DNA from: an uncultured Muribaculaceae bacterium
Lineage (GTDB): Bacteria; Bacteroidota; Bacteroidia; Bacteroidales; Muribaculaceae
Assembly (NCBI GenBank): GCA_905233845.1
Contig: CAJOFH010000006.1
Coordinates: forward strand, 1-64,000
DNA: 64,000 nt
Direction of reading: 5' to 3'
The position numbers were made by a program, and so were the translations under genes. The notes under the pieces are model-generated. The model was not told where the DNA came from. It worked only from the letters and a program-made list of their open reading frames with translations, and did not search any database. Positions 9,149 to 18,026 of the stretch are shown piece by piece. Within the stretch, counting starts at the first letter, position 1; each line of letters begins with the position of its first letter.

Positions 9149-10597
9149 ATGAAAGCTAAAGTAATTGTGATTTTTATCTTTGGAGTGCTTGCTGCGTTAG
9201 CACTTTTGTGCTATTTATTCCCAGCCGATGGAATCACAATTGGAAACATAAAATTTGAATTACCCTCACTTCATGAAGTTCTGGCAGTAAAAAGTGATAC
9301 AGTTCAGTCTGACTCGATAGGGGATATCCCTACCGACCCTGATGAACTCTTTAAGTATCAACTCAAGAACATGAATGCTGACGATCAGAAGTCGTTCATG
9401 GAATTTTGCGAGAAAAATCCTGCACGACTTTACATGCCTAATGATGACTTGACCTATTTTGATAGTCTGTTTGTCGCTATGGAGAATGCTGAGGCCGTGC
9501 CTATGCGCATTTTGCACTATGGTGACTCACAACTCGAAGGCGACCGTATATCGGCAGCATTTAGAGAAAGATTGCAGACTGCATTTGGCGGTGGCGGTGT
9601 GGGATTAGTCCCTGCTGTCCAGTCGGTTGGTGCCATGACTGTGGTGCAGAGCGCTTCTCCACAGCTACAGCGATATTTTGCATACAACATGGGTGAGCAT
9701 CTGAGCAATGGTCGTTATGGAATCATGGCTCAAGTGGCAGAGTTGAAAGGTTCGGCAACATTCACTTTCAGAACATCTGAAATGGAGGGTGTGCCTCATT
9801 CTAAGAAGTTTAATAAGGTCACTATGGTGTGCAGTGGTACAGGAAAAGCTTCGGTCACTGCCGAAGGCGTGAGGACTGAAATGGTTGATAATGAGCCCGA
9901 AATCGATGGTATGCGGTTCCTTTCAGCAACCCTTTCGTCACCAGTTAATCGTGTGACGATGAGCGCCAATGGTAATATGGAAATATTTGGAATAATGCTC
10001 GATGCCTCAAAAGGTATTTCCCTTGACAATATTCCTATGCGTGGATGCTCTGGAACGATTTTCACAATAACTGCCAGAAAAACTCTTGAACCATTCTTCA
10101 AGAGAAACAATGTTCAGCTAATTATCTTGCAATATGGTGGTAATTCAGTACCTTATATGAACAAGGAAAAAGCAATTCAAGGATATAAGAAGAGCCTTAT
10201 AGCTCAGGTGAAACTGTTCCAGTCGATGGCTCCAAATGCTAGAATTCTCTTTATTGGTCCAGCCGATATGTCAACCAATGTGAAGGGCGAGAAACAGACT
10301 TATCCTCAGCTTGAACCATCAATCGAGATTCTGAAGCAAGTATGCGCTGAGACAGGAATCGCATTCTGGAACCTCTATGAGGCAATGGGTGGCCACAACT
10401 CAATGATTAAATGGGTTGACGCCAATTTGGCAGGAAAAGACTACCTTCATTTCACTCGTGAGGGTGCGAGCAAGGTCGCCGATATGCTCTTTAACACCTA
10501 CTTGATGTACTACCGATTCTATTGCAAGCGAGTGGGAAAGACACCAAAGAGCTTTGAGAACAAGCCAGACACAACCGCACAAAAAACAGTAAATTGA
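9149..10597 (+). CDS. Membrane-anchored SGNH/GDSL hydrolase-like protein
   Basis: A 482-aa protein with an N-terminal signal-anchor (about residues 4-24), placing the rest in the periplasm. SGNH motifs are seen in order: block I HYGDSQLEGDR near residue 130 (nucleophile Ser), a block III-like LQYGGNS near residue 330, and block V KDYLHFTREG near residue 432 supplying Asp and His. Related periplasmic SGNH proteins act with MBOAT membrane proteins to move or remove acyl groups on polysaccharides (AlgX/AlgJ or PatB type). It is followed by a second SGNH gene and an MBOAT gene, which supports such a role. Confidence 0.8.
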   Translation: MKAKVIVIFIFGVLAALALLCYLFPADGITIGNIKFELPSLHEVLAVKSDTVQSDSIGDIPTDPDELFKYQLKNMNADDQKSFMEFCEKNPARLYMPNDDLTYFDSLFVAMENAEAVPMRILHYGDSQLEGDRISAAFRERLQTAFGGGGVGLVPAVQSVGAMTVVQSASPQLQRYFAYNMGEHLSNGRYGIMAQVAELKGSATFTFRTSEMEGVPHSKKFNKVTMVCSGTGKASVTAEGVRTEMVDNEPEIDGMRFLSATLSSPVNRVTMSANGNMEIFGIMLDASKGISLDNIPMRGCSGTIFTITARKTLEPFFKRNNVQLIILQYGGNSVPYMNKEKAIQGYKKSLIAQVKLFQSMAPNARILFIGPADMSTNVKGEKQTYPQLEPSIEILKQVCAETGIAFWNLYEAMGGHNSMIKWVDANLAGKDYLHFTREGASKVADMLFNTYLMYYRFYCKRVGKTPKSFENKPDTTAQKTVN

Positions 10598-10611
10598 ATT
10601 TGAAATTGTTT

Positions 10612-11859
10612 ATGATAAATAAAATTAAGATACTTTATTTCATTGTTTTGATGCTGGGTGGTTTTATTGCCAGTTCAGCAAGTGCGCAGAACAATAAATT
10701 ATTTGTTTCGGCCGACACAACAAAATCGTGTGTTAAGGCAAGCGAGTCGCACCTCATCACATTTGAAGGCACAAATAATACTTTGGAGCCATTTTTTCAG
10801 AAACTGGAAGCTATAAATAAAAAGGGTCAAGGAGTTGTAAACATTTGGCATGTGGGTGGCAGTCATGTTCAGGCTGGCGCTTTTAGTGGCAGAGTGCGTG
10901 GCCACTTCGCCAACAAGTTCAATGGTGGTGCAGCCAGTCGCACAATCATGTTCCCTTACAAGTTGATAGGAACTAATGGCCCTGTCGACTATAAGGTGAG
11001 TGGCACCGGTACATGGACCAAGTCGAAATGCACCGAGCGCTCGCCCAAGTATGAGATGGGCTTGAGTGGCATTACTGCTGTAACCTCGTCGCCAACTGCC
11101 AGCGTAACCTTTACAATGACAACTAGTTCAGGAATTGACTGGACCGCTCGCGAGATTATTGTTTTGGGTAATGCTACGGGTGATGTGAAACCCTATATTG
11201 TTGCTGGTGGTGAGACCATAAAATACACTCAGGCAAGTGACGAAACTGGCTATGTTTTTGATGTGCCTAATGGTTGCACTTCATTCACTTTGCATTTTCA
11301 TGGTTTGGGTACAGGCAACAAGTTTGAGTTGCGTGGAGTGATAGCTCTTAATGATGAGCCCGGTGTTGCATATTGGGCTTCGGGAGTTAATGGCGCATCC
11401 ACTTCTTCATGGCTTCATTGTTCTCTGCTTGAAGAGGAGTTGAAGCATGTTGTCCCCGACATGGTGATTTTTGGAATAGGCATCAACGATGCACATACAC
11501 CAAGCTTTAAGGCCGAGAAGTTTAAGGCGAATTATCAAAAGATAATAGACATGATTAAAGCTGTAAATCCCGACTGTCACTTCCTGTTTGTTACAAATAA
11601 TGACAACCTGATGAAGAATGTGCCAAATCCCAACACTGCTAAGGTGGAGAAGGCTTTCTTGGAGCTGGCTGAGGAGAATGACGGCTCGGTGTGGGACCTC
11701 TACAAGGTCATGGGTGGATTAGGCGGTTCCAAGAAGTGGGTTTCAAACTCATTAATGCAGAAGGATCACATCCATTTCACACGTACTGGATACTATTTGA
11801 TTGGTGATCTCTTGTATAATGCAATAATTGAGAAATATCTGGAGCAGAGTCACGAGTAA
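10612..11859 (+). CDS. Second exported SGNH hydrolase-like protein
   Basis: A cleavable signal peptide runs from MINKIKIL to ASSASAQ, which decides the ATG at 10612; the upstream TTG at 10594 would overlap the previous gene and put extra residues before the signal. The SGNH block I is WHVGGSHVQAG (Ser in GGSH rather than GDS), block III is FGIGIND and block V is KDHIHFTRTG. Between block I and III is a beta-rich carbohydrate-binding-like insert, as in the first SGNH protein. Probably a partner of the first SGNH protein and the MBOAT transferase in O-acylation of an envelope glycan. Confidence 0.78.
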   Translation: MINKIKILYFIVLMLGGFIASSASAQNNKLFVSADTTKSCVKASESHLITFEGTNNTLEPFFQKLEAINKKGQGVVNIWHVGGSHVQAGAFSGRVRGHFANKFNGGAASRTIMFPYKLIGTNGPVDYKVSGTGTWTKSKCTERSPKYEMGLSGITAVTSSPTASVTFTMTTSSGIDWTAREIIVLGNATGDVKPYIVAGGETIKYTQASDETGYVFDVPNGCTSFTLHFHGLGTGNKFELRGVIALNDEPGVAYWASGVNGASTSSWLHCSLLEEELKHVVPDMVIFGIGINDAHTPSFKAEKFKANYQKIIDMIKAVNPDCHFLFVTNNDNLMKNVPNPNTAKVEKAFLELAEENDGSVWDLYKVMGGLGGSKKWVSNSLMQKDHIHFTRTGYYLIGDLLYNAIIEKYLEQSHE

Positions 11860-11885
11860 TGTGACAATAAAGCAAACATTGATAT

Positions 11886-13739
11886 ATGCAAGAACTGATA
11901 AAATACATAGGTTCGGTTTTTTCTTTCGACCCCAATAGCCCGTTGCTGTTCACGCAGTTTCAGTTTTGGGCGTTCTTCGCTTTGATTTTCGCTGGTTTTG
12001 CATTGGCAAAACGTAGGCGACTGCTGAGGAACAGCTACCTGTTCTTTGTTAGCCTTTTGTTCTACTACAAGACAAGTGGACTATTTGTAGGGCTTCTTAT
12101 CTTGGTGACGTGCACCGATTTCTTTATTGCTCAGGCTATTCACGATAGCAAGGTCCAATGGAAGCGTCGTGCTTTGCTGGTGCTTAGTGTCACTATTGAT
12201 TTAGGTATCTTGTGCTATTTCAAGTATGCTTATTTCTTTGCCGATATCGTTCACTCGATATTTGGTTTCCAGATGACTGTAAGCAATGTTGCTGCCAGTG
12301 CAGGTAATGCGATACTTGGGACTAACTTCTTTGATGTTGATCGCATTATCCTTCCTGTGGGAATCTCATTCTACACTTTCCAAGTAATAAGTTATACTGC
12401 CGATGTTTACAAGGGATTGATAAAACCAGTGCGAAACATCCTTGACTTTGGTTTCTATGTCACCTTCTTTCCGCAGTTGGTGGCTGGTCCAATTGTTAAA
12501 GCCAGTGATTTCATCCCTCAGCTTTATAAGAAGTACAACTTAAGCCATCGTATGTTTGGCATAGCAGTGTTCTGGATTCTCAACGGACTTGTTAAAAAGA
12601 TTGTGCTAAGTGATTATTTGGCAGTTAATTTTATTGACCGAGTTTTTGACAATCCCCATCTGTTCTCTGGCTTTGAAAACTTGATGTCATTATTTGTGTA
12701 TTCCTTGCAGGTTTATGCCGACTTCTCGGGATATACCGACATAGCTATTGGTCTCTCACTACTTATGGGATTCCATCTGCCAATGAACTTCAATTCGCCT
12801 TATAAGGCACTTAACTGTAGCAATTTCTGGAAACGTTGGCACATATCCTTGTCACGTTGGTTGCAGACTTATCTTTATATCCCATTGGGTGGAAACCGCA
12901 ACATTACTTTTGGCACTTACTTTTGGATTATTGTCATCACGTTGGCGGCATTGGTTCTCAGTGGCAGCTGGTGGGTCGCATTGGGTGTGCTTGTTATAGC
13001 TTCGATGGTAATCTACACGGCTTATAAGCATCCTGAACGTCGCAAGAAGATATATGCAAACCTCAACGCAATGATAACAATGTTGCTTGGTGGCTTGTGG
13101 CATGGAGCCAGCATGAACTTTGTGATTTGGGGTGGTCTTAATGGCGTTGGAATGATTGTTTATAAGTTCTGGCGAGACAACTCTCCATTGTGGCGAGTGG
13201 GTCTCTCTTTGATTGTTGTAGCCGTCTTGGCTGTTTTAATATGGCTTGCACCTGCCGCATTGTGGAATGTGTTGATAGTATGTGCAGTTTTCATAGCCAT
13301 TAGTGCTATCGTTCGTTGGCTTTATACCAAGTACAACAAGCGTGAGCGCAATCTCAAGTGGCTTGCCAATAGTTGGGCCATATTGGTGACTTTCACGTTC
13401 ATTTCGTTCACTCGTCTGTTTTTCCGTTCAGGTTCTAATCTTGATCCTGCAACCGCCAATGAGGTGGCGTGGAAGACTGCCAAGTCGATGGTACAGCAGA
13501 TGGGAACCTCTTGGAACGTGAACGTGCTTGACGTGATTTGGGGCTATCATAATGTTTTTCTGCTCTTTGTGATTGGTATGATAATTCATTGGCTTCCTGT
13601 TAAGGTTAAGCGTCGTTATCGTCTCACATTTGCCAGCTTGCCCCTACCAGCCATTGGCGCGATTGTAGTGGTTGTTGTGTTCTTTGTTTATCAGTTTGTC
13701 ACTGCCGAAATGCAACCATTCATCTACTTCCAGTTCTAA
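11886..13739 (+). CDS. MBOAT family membrane O-acyltransferase (AlgI/DltB/PatA type)
   Basis: Polytopic membrane protein that would pass acyl groups across the inner membrane to periplasmic partners. Family motifs are PVGISFYTFQVISYT near residue 160, KRWHISLSRWLQTYLYIPLGG with His319, and the catalytic LWHGAS with His406. At 617 aa it is longer than typical AlgI (about 520 aa): the two His motifs are 87 residues apart because a hydrophobic stretch that looks like one or two extra membrane helices sits between them. Further extra membrane segments follow His406. It starts 26 bases after the second SGNH gene. Confidence 0.9.
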   Translation: MQELIKYIGSVFSFDPNSPLLFTQFQFWAFFALIFAGFALAKRRRLLRNSYLFFVSLLFYYKTSGLFVGLLILVTCTDFFIAQAIHDSKVQWKRRALLVLSVTIDLGILCYFKYAYFFADIVHSIFGFQMTVSNVAASAGNAILGTNFFDVDRIILPVGISFYTFQVISYTADVYKGLIKPVRNILDFGFYVTFFPQLVAGPIVKASDFIPQLYKKYNLSHRMFGIAVFWILNGLVKKIVLSDYLAVNFIDRVFDNPHLFSGFENLMSLFVYSLQVYADFSGYTDIAIGLSLLMGFHLPMNFNSPYKALNCSNFWKRWHISLSRWLQTYLYIPLGGNRNITFGTYFWIIVITLAALVLSGSWWVALGVLVIASMVIYTAYKHPERRKKIYANLNAMITMLLGGLWHGASMNFVIWGGLNGVGMIVYKFWRDNSPLWRVGLSLIVVAVLAVLIWLAPAALWNVLIVCAVFIAISAIVRWLYTKYNKRERNLKWLANSWAILVTFTFISFTRLFFRSGSNLDPATANEVAWKTAKSMVQQMGTSWNVNVLDVIWGYHNVFLLFVIGMIIHWLPVKVKRRYRLTFASLPLPAIGAIVVVVVFFVYQFVTAEMQPFIYFQF

Positions 13740-13761
13740 AGGGAAATCTCGATGCAATATT

Positions 13762-13781
13762 AACGCAAATATTGCGTTTTT
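13762..13781 (+). terminator. Short hairpin with T run after the MBOAT gene
   Basis: A 7-bp stem (13762-13768 with 13772-13778) with a 3-nt loop runs into five Ts. It sits 23 bases after the MBOAT stop and 5 bases before the next gene, so it would be at most a weak attenuator. Confidence 0.3.
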
Positions 13782-13786
13782 AAATT

Positions 13787-15205
13787 ATGATGAAGAATTT
13801 ACATTTTCTCATTGTGGCCGTGGTGGCAATTGTCGCTGTGGCCATGTTGAGTTGTATTGATGATGAGGTGTCGACAAGCACAAGCGACCTGCTCACGTTC
13901 TCGACGGACACCGTGAAGTTCGACACTGTGATAACTAGTCAAGGCTCTCCAACCAAGCAGTTCTTGGTATATAATAAGGGCAAGAAAATGCTCAATATTT
14001 CATCAATTAGAGTTGCTGGCGAGAGCAAGGGACATTTCTTTTTGAATGTTGACGGCATGAAAGGCGATGAGTTCCACGATGTTGAAGTGCGTGGTGAGGA
14101 CAGCATTTTTGTCTTTGTCGAGAGTCGTCTCGATCCCACCAATCAGGACGAACCAGAATTTTTGCAAGACAATATCGAGTTTGTGACCAACGGCGTAACG
14201 CAAAAAGTAGCTATTACCGCCTGGGGTCAGGACGTTATAATTCTTAATGACACCACATTGTCTAAGCCCACTCGCCTTACGGGCAACAAGCCCTATGTGG
14301 TTTATGGTACATTAATGGTGGATACGCTTGTCAATGTCACAATTGACCCTGGCGCAACCTTGTTATTCCATGACAAGGCATCATTATTTGTGAAAGGAAC
14401 ACTCACTGCTCAAGGCACACAAGATAAGCCCATCACCTTGCGTGGCGACCGTCTTGACCATGTTGTAGGTGAGATTGGTTATGATATCATGAGCGGACAG
14501 TGGGATGGCGTGTATTTCAACTATGGTAGCTATGACAACGAGTTGAGCTATGTGACGATGCGTGGCAATACTCGAGGAATGCAAGTATTTTCTGATGACA
14601 TGAGCCGCCGCTCGTTGCATATCTATAACTGCGTGCTCCACAATGCTTCTTATCTCACCCTGCTTGGCGTGAATGCATGGATTGATGCAGAAGGAACCGA
14701 GCTCAGTGACGCTGGCATTTATGTTGCCGATTTCGTTGGCGGTAAGCTTCAGTTTGTCAATTGCACCTTTGCCAATTACTACCTGTTTTCTGCCATTGAG
14801 GGTCCAATCTTGAACCTTGAGACAGAATATGAGGATGGCACTTTAGCCCCGTTCGACGCACATTTCGATAACTGCATCTTCTATGGCAACACGAGCGAGT
14901 TGAATGTTAATGAGCTTGACGGGATGAATGTGATGATGCGCAATTGTCTGCTCAAGAGTGCTGGAGAGGATGATGCATGCTTCATCAACTGCGTTTGGGA
15001 TGCCGATCCAAAGTTTTACACTGTGCGAGAGAAGTATATTTTTGACTACCGATTGCAGAATGGAAGCGATGCTATCGCTCGTGGTGACCGATCCATGTGT
15101 CCATCGTCGGCTCGTTATGATAGATATGGTGTGGATCGCTTTGCTGGAGAGGGTCATGACATAGGTGCCTACGTTTGGGTGCCAGCACCTGAAGAAACCG
15201 AATAA
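13787..15205 (+). CDS. Exported lipoprotein with parallel beta-helix-like domain
   Basis: The signal peptide ends in a lipobox with Cys23 followed by IDDE, an acidic +2 to +5 region of the kind linked to surface exposure in Bacteroidota. Residues about 30-150 resemble an immunoglobulin-like domain (FLVYNKGKKMLNISSIRVAG). The C-terminal half looks like a right-handed beta-helix with repeated short strands (LHIYNCVLHNAS, HFDNCIFYGNTSE), ending with DRYGVDRFAGEGHDIGAY. Beta-helix proteins often bind or cleave polysaccharides, but no catalytic residues can be assigned. It follows the MBOAT gene by 47 bases and may belong to the same glycan module. Confidence 0.7.
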   Translation: MMKNLHFLIVAVVAIVAVAMLSCIDDEVSTSTSDLLTFSTDTVKFDTVITSQGSPTKQFLVYNKGKKMLNISSIRVAGESKGHFFLNVDGMKGDEFHDVEVRGEDSIFVFVESRLDPTNQDEPEFLQDNIEFVTNGVTQKVAITAWGQDVIILNDTTLSKPTRLTGNKPYVVYGTLMVDTLVNVTIDPGATLLFHDKASLFVKGTLTAQGTQDKPITLRGDRLDHVVGEIGYDIMSGQWDGVYFNYGSYDNELSYVTMRGNTRGMQVFSDDMSRRSLHIYNCVLHNASYLTLLGVNAWIDAEGTELSDAGIYVADFVGGKLQFVNCTFANYYLFSAIEGPILNLETEYEDGTLAPFDAHFDNCIFYGNTSELNVNELDGMNVMMRNCLLKSAGEDDACFINCVWDADPKFYTVREKYIFDYRLQNGSDAIARGDRSMCPSSARYDRYGVDRFAGEGHDIGAYVWVPAPEETE

Positions 15206-15227
15206 TCGTTCGTTAAGAAATAAAAAA

Positions 15228-15270
15228 AATAGCCCGATGTGTTTTTCACTTTCGGGCTATTGTTTTTTTT
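15228..15270. terminator. Bidirectional terminator between convergent genes
   Basis: A 10-bp inverted repeat (15228-15237 with 15252-15261) is followed by a run of eight Ts on the plus strand and preceded by a run of As, which gives a T run on the minus strand. It separates the beta-helix lipoprotein gene from the AI-2E transporter gene. Confidence 0.85.
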
Positions 15271-15271
15271 A

Positions 15272-16426
15272 CTATTGTTCCTCGGTTGGTTTTGGAGCTT
15301 TCTTCTTCTTTTTATTGTTTTTCTTTTTGGAGTAGAGCGGGTTGGGCTTGTGGAGCACATATTCGCTGTAGTAGCTAATGATAAGGGTAGTTAGTGGAAG
15401 TGCGATAATCAGTCCCACGAAGCCGAGAACATATCCCCAAATAGACAATGACAGGAACACGATGGCTGGATTGAGTCCCATCTGCTGCTTCATGATGTTT
15501 GGGATAAGGATAAGGTCCTGGATAACCTGGCAGATGCAATAGGCAGCGAAAGTCCAACCGAATAGAGACCAGAAACTTTGTCCCGAATCGACTGATGCCA
15601 CAAGGCAAAGGAACGCTGCTATGGGTAAAGATATCAATTGCAAATATGGCACCATGTTCAGTATACCGATGAATAATCCAAATACAATTGCCATTGGCAA
15701 TCCAATGATAGAGAATTCGATGGCGAAGATAATACCCACAAAAAGTGAGACAAGCGCTTGACCACGGAAGTATCGGCTCATAGTCTGTTCAACGTCATGC
15801 ATTACTTTGAAGCTGATGCGGCGATAGCGGGGAGGGATGGCAGCTTTGAAGCCATGAGTTATCTTGTCGTAGTCGAGCAGAATAAAGAACATGTACATGA
15901 GCACCAGTAGCACTGTTACAATACCCAGTATCACACTAAGAGTTCCACCGAGAACACTCCATGTGCCACTTGCCACGCTGTTGATAACGTTCATCCATTG
16001 CTCCTTAGTGAGTATCTTTTGCCATTGATTCAGGTCGAAATTCTGCCTAAAAAAGTCTTGTACGGCATCAGGAATGTGAGGAATCTTGAAAGAAGTCCTA
16101 GCATAGTTGGTAAGCATCTTGGTCATGTCGCTTACCTCATTGCCAATGTAGGGAATCAACCACCAGAGAACCAATGTGATGACCGCCAATGCAATCAAAA
16201 TCGCCAAGATTGAGGCAAAAGCTCTGCCTTTCATGTGAAGTTTATCCATCAGCCATTCCACAAGTGGGTTGAGCATATAGGCAAGCACTCCGCCAATGAT
16301 AAAAGGCAGCAGAATACCACTCAAATATTTAATGAGTTGAATTATAGCGATAATAGTGATGACCGCAATAACAATTCGTGCTATTCGGTCCAAGTCATAG
16401 CGCTTACGGGTTTCGGTATTTTCCAT
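15272..16426 (-). CDS. AI-2E family transporter
   Basis: Polytopic inner-membrane protein of the TqsA/YhhT (PF01594) family, with seven to eight predicted helices and the conserved blocks LPFIIGGVLAYMLNPLVEWL (N-terminus) and GLPMAIVFGLFIGILNMVPY. Members move autoinducer-2, sodium or small solutes; the substrate here cannot be told. Length 384 aa is normal apart from a very lysine-rich C-terminal tail that ends in PKPTEEQ. It is transcribed alone, from a good promoter at 16474-16505. Confidence 0.88.
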   Translation of the reverse strand: MENTETRKRYDLDRIARIVIAVITIIAIIQLIKYLSGILLPFIIGGVLAYMLNPLVEWLMDKLHMKGRAFASILAILIALAVITLVLWWLIPYIGNEVSDMTKMLTNYARTSFKIPHIPDAVQDFFRQNFDLNQWQKILTKEQWMNVINSVASGTWSVLGGTLSVILGIVTVLLVLMYMFFILLDYDKITHGFKAAIPPRYRRISFKVMHDVEQTMSRYFRGQALVSLFVGIIFAIEFSIIGLPMAIVFGLFIGILNMVPYLQLISLPIAAFLCLVASVDSGQSFWSLFGWTFAAYCICQVIQDLILIPNIMKQQMGLNPAIVFLSLSIWGYVLGFVGLIIALPLTTLIISYYSEYVLHKPNPLYSKKKNNKKKKKAPKPTEEQ

Positions 16427-16473
16427 TTCGATGATATCTCGTTATTTGGGAGCTCTTTAATAATTCTTTTTTG

Positions 16474-16505
16474 CAAAATTAGTGCAAGTTGCTATAAAAA
16501 ACAAA
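16474..16505 (-). promoter_or_regulatory. Promoter of the AI-2E transporter gene
   Basis: The minus strand has TTTG (16502-16505), a 20-nt spacer, then TAATTTTG (16474-16481), a full match to the Bacteroidota -33/-7 promoter. It lies 48 bases upstream of the start codon. Confidence 0.65.
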
Positions 16506-16529
16506 TATTTTGGTTTTTTTTGCGTGGTT

Positions 16530-16561
16530 GTTGTAGACATAAAGAATTATTAATAACTTTG
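16530..16561 (+). promoter_or_regulatory. Promoter of the broken MBL-fold gene
   Basis: GTTG (16530-16533), a 20-nt spacer, then TAACTTTG (16554-16561). Because the -7 box covers the upstream GTG at 16561, translation must start downstream, at ATG 16591. The promoter is intact although the gene is broken. Confidence 0.6.
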
Positions 16562-16590
16562 TGGTTGTGAATAATAAAAATATAGGGATT

Positions 16591-17081
16591 ATGTCAGAAG
16601 ATAAACTATCTATTAGGATTCTGGGTAGCGGCACCAGCACTGGTGTGCCACAGATTGGGTGCCAGTGCGAGGTTTGCCAATCGAACGATCAGCGCGACAA
16701 GCGCTTGCGTCAGTCGGCTTTGGTTACCTACCAAGACAAGAATATCTTGATAGACTGCGGTCCCGACTTTAGGCAACAGATGCTCGCATGTGGATCTCCC
16801 CATCTTGATGCTCTGCTCATTACACACATCCACTACGACCACGTGGCAGGGCTCGAGGAGTTACGAGGCTTTAGTGAACTTCCCATATATGCTCGTGGTG
16901 ATGTGATTACTGCACTACACCAACGCTTGTCATACTGTTTTGCAGAGAATCCTTATCCAGGCGTGCCTCATTTCAAGTACTGGTTCACATGTCGCACGGC
17001 ATCGGTCTCCACGCATCGGTCTCTAAAATCCTGCCGCCAAATGTAGAACTTGCCTACGATGGAATGAAAATCGAGTTGTAA
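16591..17081 (+). pseudogene. MBL-fold metallohydrolase (PhnP-like), internal deletion and frameshift
   Basis: The first 130 codons encode a normal PhnP-like metallo-beta-lactamase N-terminus: LGSGTSTGVPQIGC, ILIDCGPDFR and the metal motif THIHYDHVAG. At about base 16980 the reading frame changes. The original frame runs 21 more codons of unrelated sequence to a stop at 17046, while a different frame from 16980 to 17081 encodes a convincing family C-terminus (VHMSHGIGLHASVSK, LPPNVELAYDGMKIEL). Together the parts make about 163 residues against about 250 in the family, so roughly 90 central residues, including metal ligands, are missing. Very unlikely to be active. An assembly error is the main alternative. 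Confidence 0.88.
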
Positions 17082-17115
17082 GTATAAAAGTTAATAAAGG
17101 CTGAATCTTTTCAGA

Positions 17116-17904
17116 TTATTCAGTGATGTAATATGCCAGGAAATGGTGGGTGACTCGTTGGTCTTCGGGGGGCAGTTGCATATAGTCGCCATAGGTTGCC
17201 CGCAGATATTCTTCCCATCCGTGCATAGCGTGATAGTGCTTGTTCTCAAATTCCACTTCCACAGGTTCGCCCTCGATACATTCTCTTGAGAAGCAGCCGT
17301 CATAGCGTCCACCTGACTCCGTGAGGTTGCACATCGTATTTGTGCGTTTGTTATCTTGGAATAGCCAATGGATGATTTTGTCTATAACCCATCTTGGGAC
17401 AGGCAAGTAGCGATATCCAAAGTAGTTGATTTTTGAGTCAAGAAAATTTGTGTCTTGAAGCTTGGCTCGCCTGATGCGATACAGTTTTTTCTTCCACCAC
17501 CATAGCCTTTTTCGTTTCTTGATATCATCATTAACAAAGTCAACCGGGAAGATATCGATATTCACACCAAGCTCAAAGCCTTTCACCTCATCCTCCTTGA
17601 GAAGGGTGCGGGTGTCGCACACTTTGGCATAGGTGTAAAGGTATTTTGGTGAGCCTTGGCTTTTCAGCTCATAATGGCCTTGGGGATCATTATATATCTT
17701 AATGAACTTGTTATATTCGTCGCGGTGCATATAAAGGTCAATGTCGTCATCCCAGGGAATGTAGCCCTTATGCCTGACTGCACCCAATAGTGTGCCACTC
17801 GACAAGAAATACTGAATACCATTGTTGTCGCAGAAATCGGCAACATTGTCGAGAATATCGATTTGAATTTTGCGAAGTTCTTTATTGTCGGTTATTTGTC
17901 TCAT
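17116..17904 (-). CDS. LicD family nucleotidyltransferase-fold protein
   Basis: Belongs to the LicD/fukutin family, which transfers phosphorylcholine or similar phospho-groups to glycans. The signature is seen at residues about 30-60: IQYFLSSGTLLGAVRHKGY then PWDDDIDLYMHRDEY, with the catalytic acidic DDD, followed by NIDIFPVDFV. The C-terminal part has YDGCFSRECIEG and EEYLRATYGDYMQLPPEDQR, both typical. Length 262 aa is normal. It is divergently placed to a GT2 gene and close to a flippase, suggesting decoration of a surface polysaccharide; the real substrate is not shown. Confidence 0.9.
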   Translation of the reverse strand: MRQITDNKELRKIQIDILDNVADFCDNNGIQYFLSSGTLLGAVRHKGYIPWDDDIDLYMHRDEYNKFIKIYNDPQGHYELKSQGSPKYLYTYAKVCDTRTLLKEDEVKGFELGVNIDIFPVDFVNDDIKKRKRLWWWKKKLYRIRRAKLQDTNFLDSKINYFGYRYLPVPRWVIDKIIHWLFQDNKRTNTMCNLTESGGRYDGCFSRECIEGEPVEVEFENKHYHAMHGWEEYLRATYGDYMQLPPEDQRVTHHFLAYYITE

Positions 17905-17923
17905 CTCTATAGAATATTTATTG

Positions 17924-17955
17924 CAAAATTATGTTCTTTTTGACAATAAAACAAC
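17924..17955 (-). promoter_or_regulatory. Promoter of the LicD gene
   Basis: The minus strand shows GTTG (17952-17955), a 20-nt spacer and TAATTTTG (17924-17931), 20 bases upstream of the LicD start. Confidence 0.5.
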
Positions 17956-17973
17956 TTATGGTGGATTTATTAT

Positions 17974-18004
17974 TTTGTTGGAAATTTTTTTTGCATTAAT
18001 TTTG
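17974..18004 (+). promoter_or_regulatory. Promoter of the GT2 gene
   Basis: TTTG (17974-17977), a 19-nt spacer and TAATTTTG (17997-18004) give a consensus Bacteroidota promoter. Its position rules out the GTG at 18006 as a start and supports the ATG at 18027. It is back to back with the LicD promoter. Confidence 0.7.
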
Positions 18005-18026
18005 CGTGATTATTGTTGGAAATCAA

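Noticed and set aside
16561..16590. GTG start giving a longer MBL-fold protein
   Set aside because: The GTG overlaps the -7 promoter box, and family similarity begins after ATG 16591.
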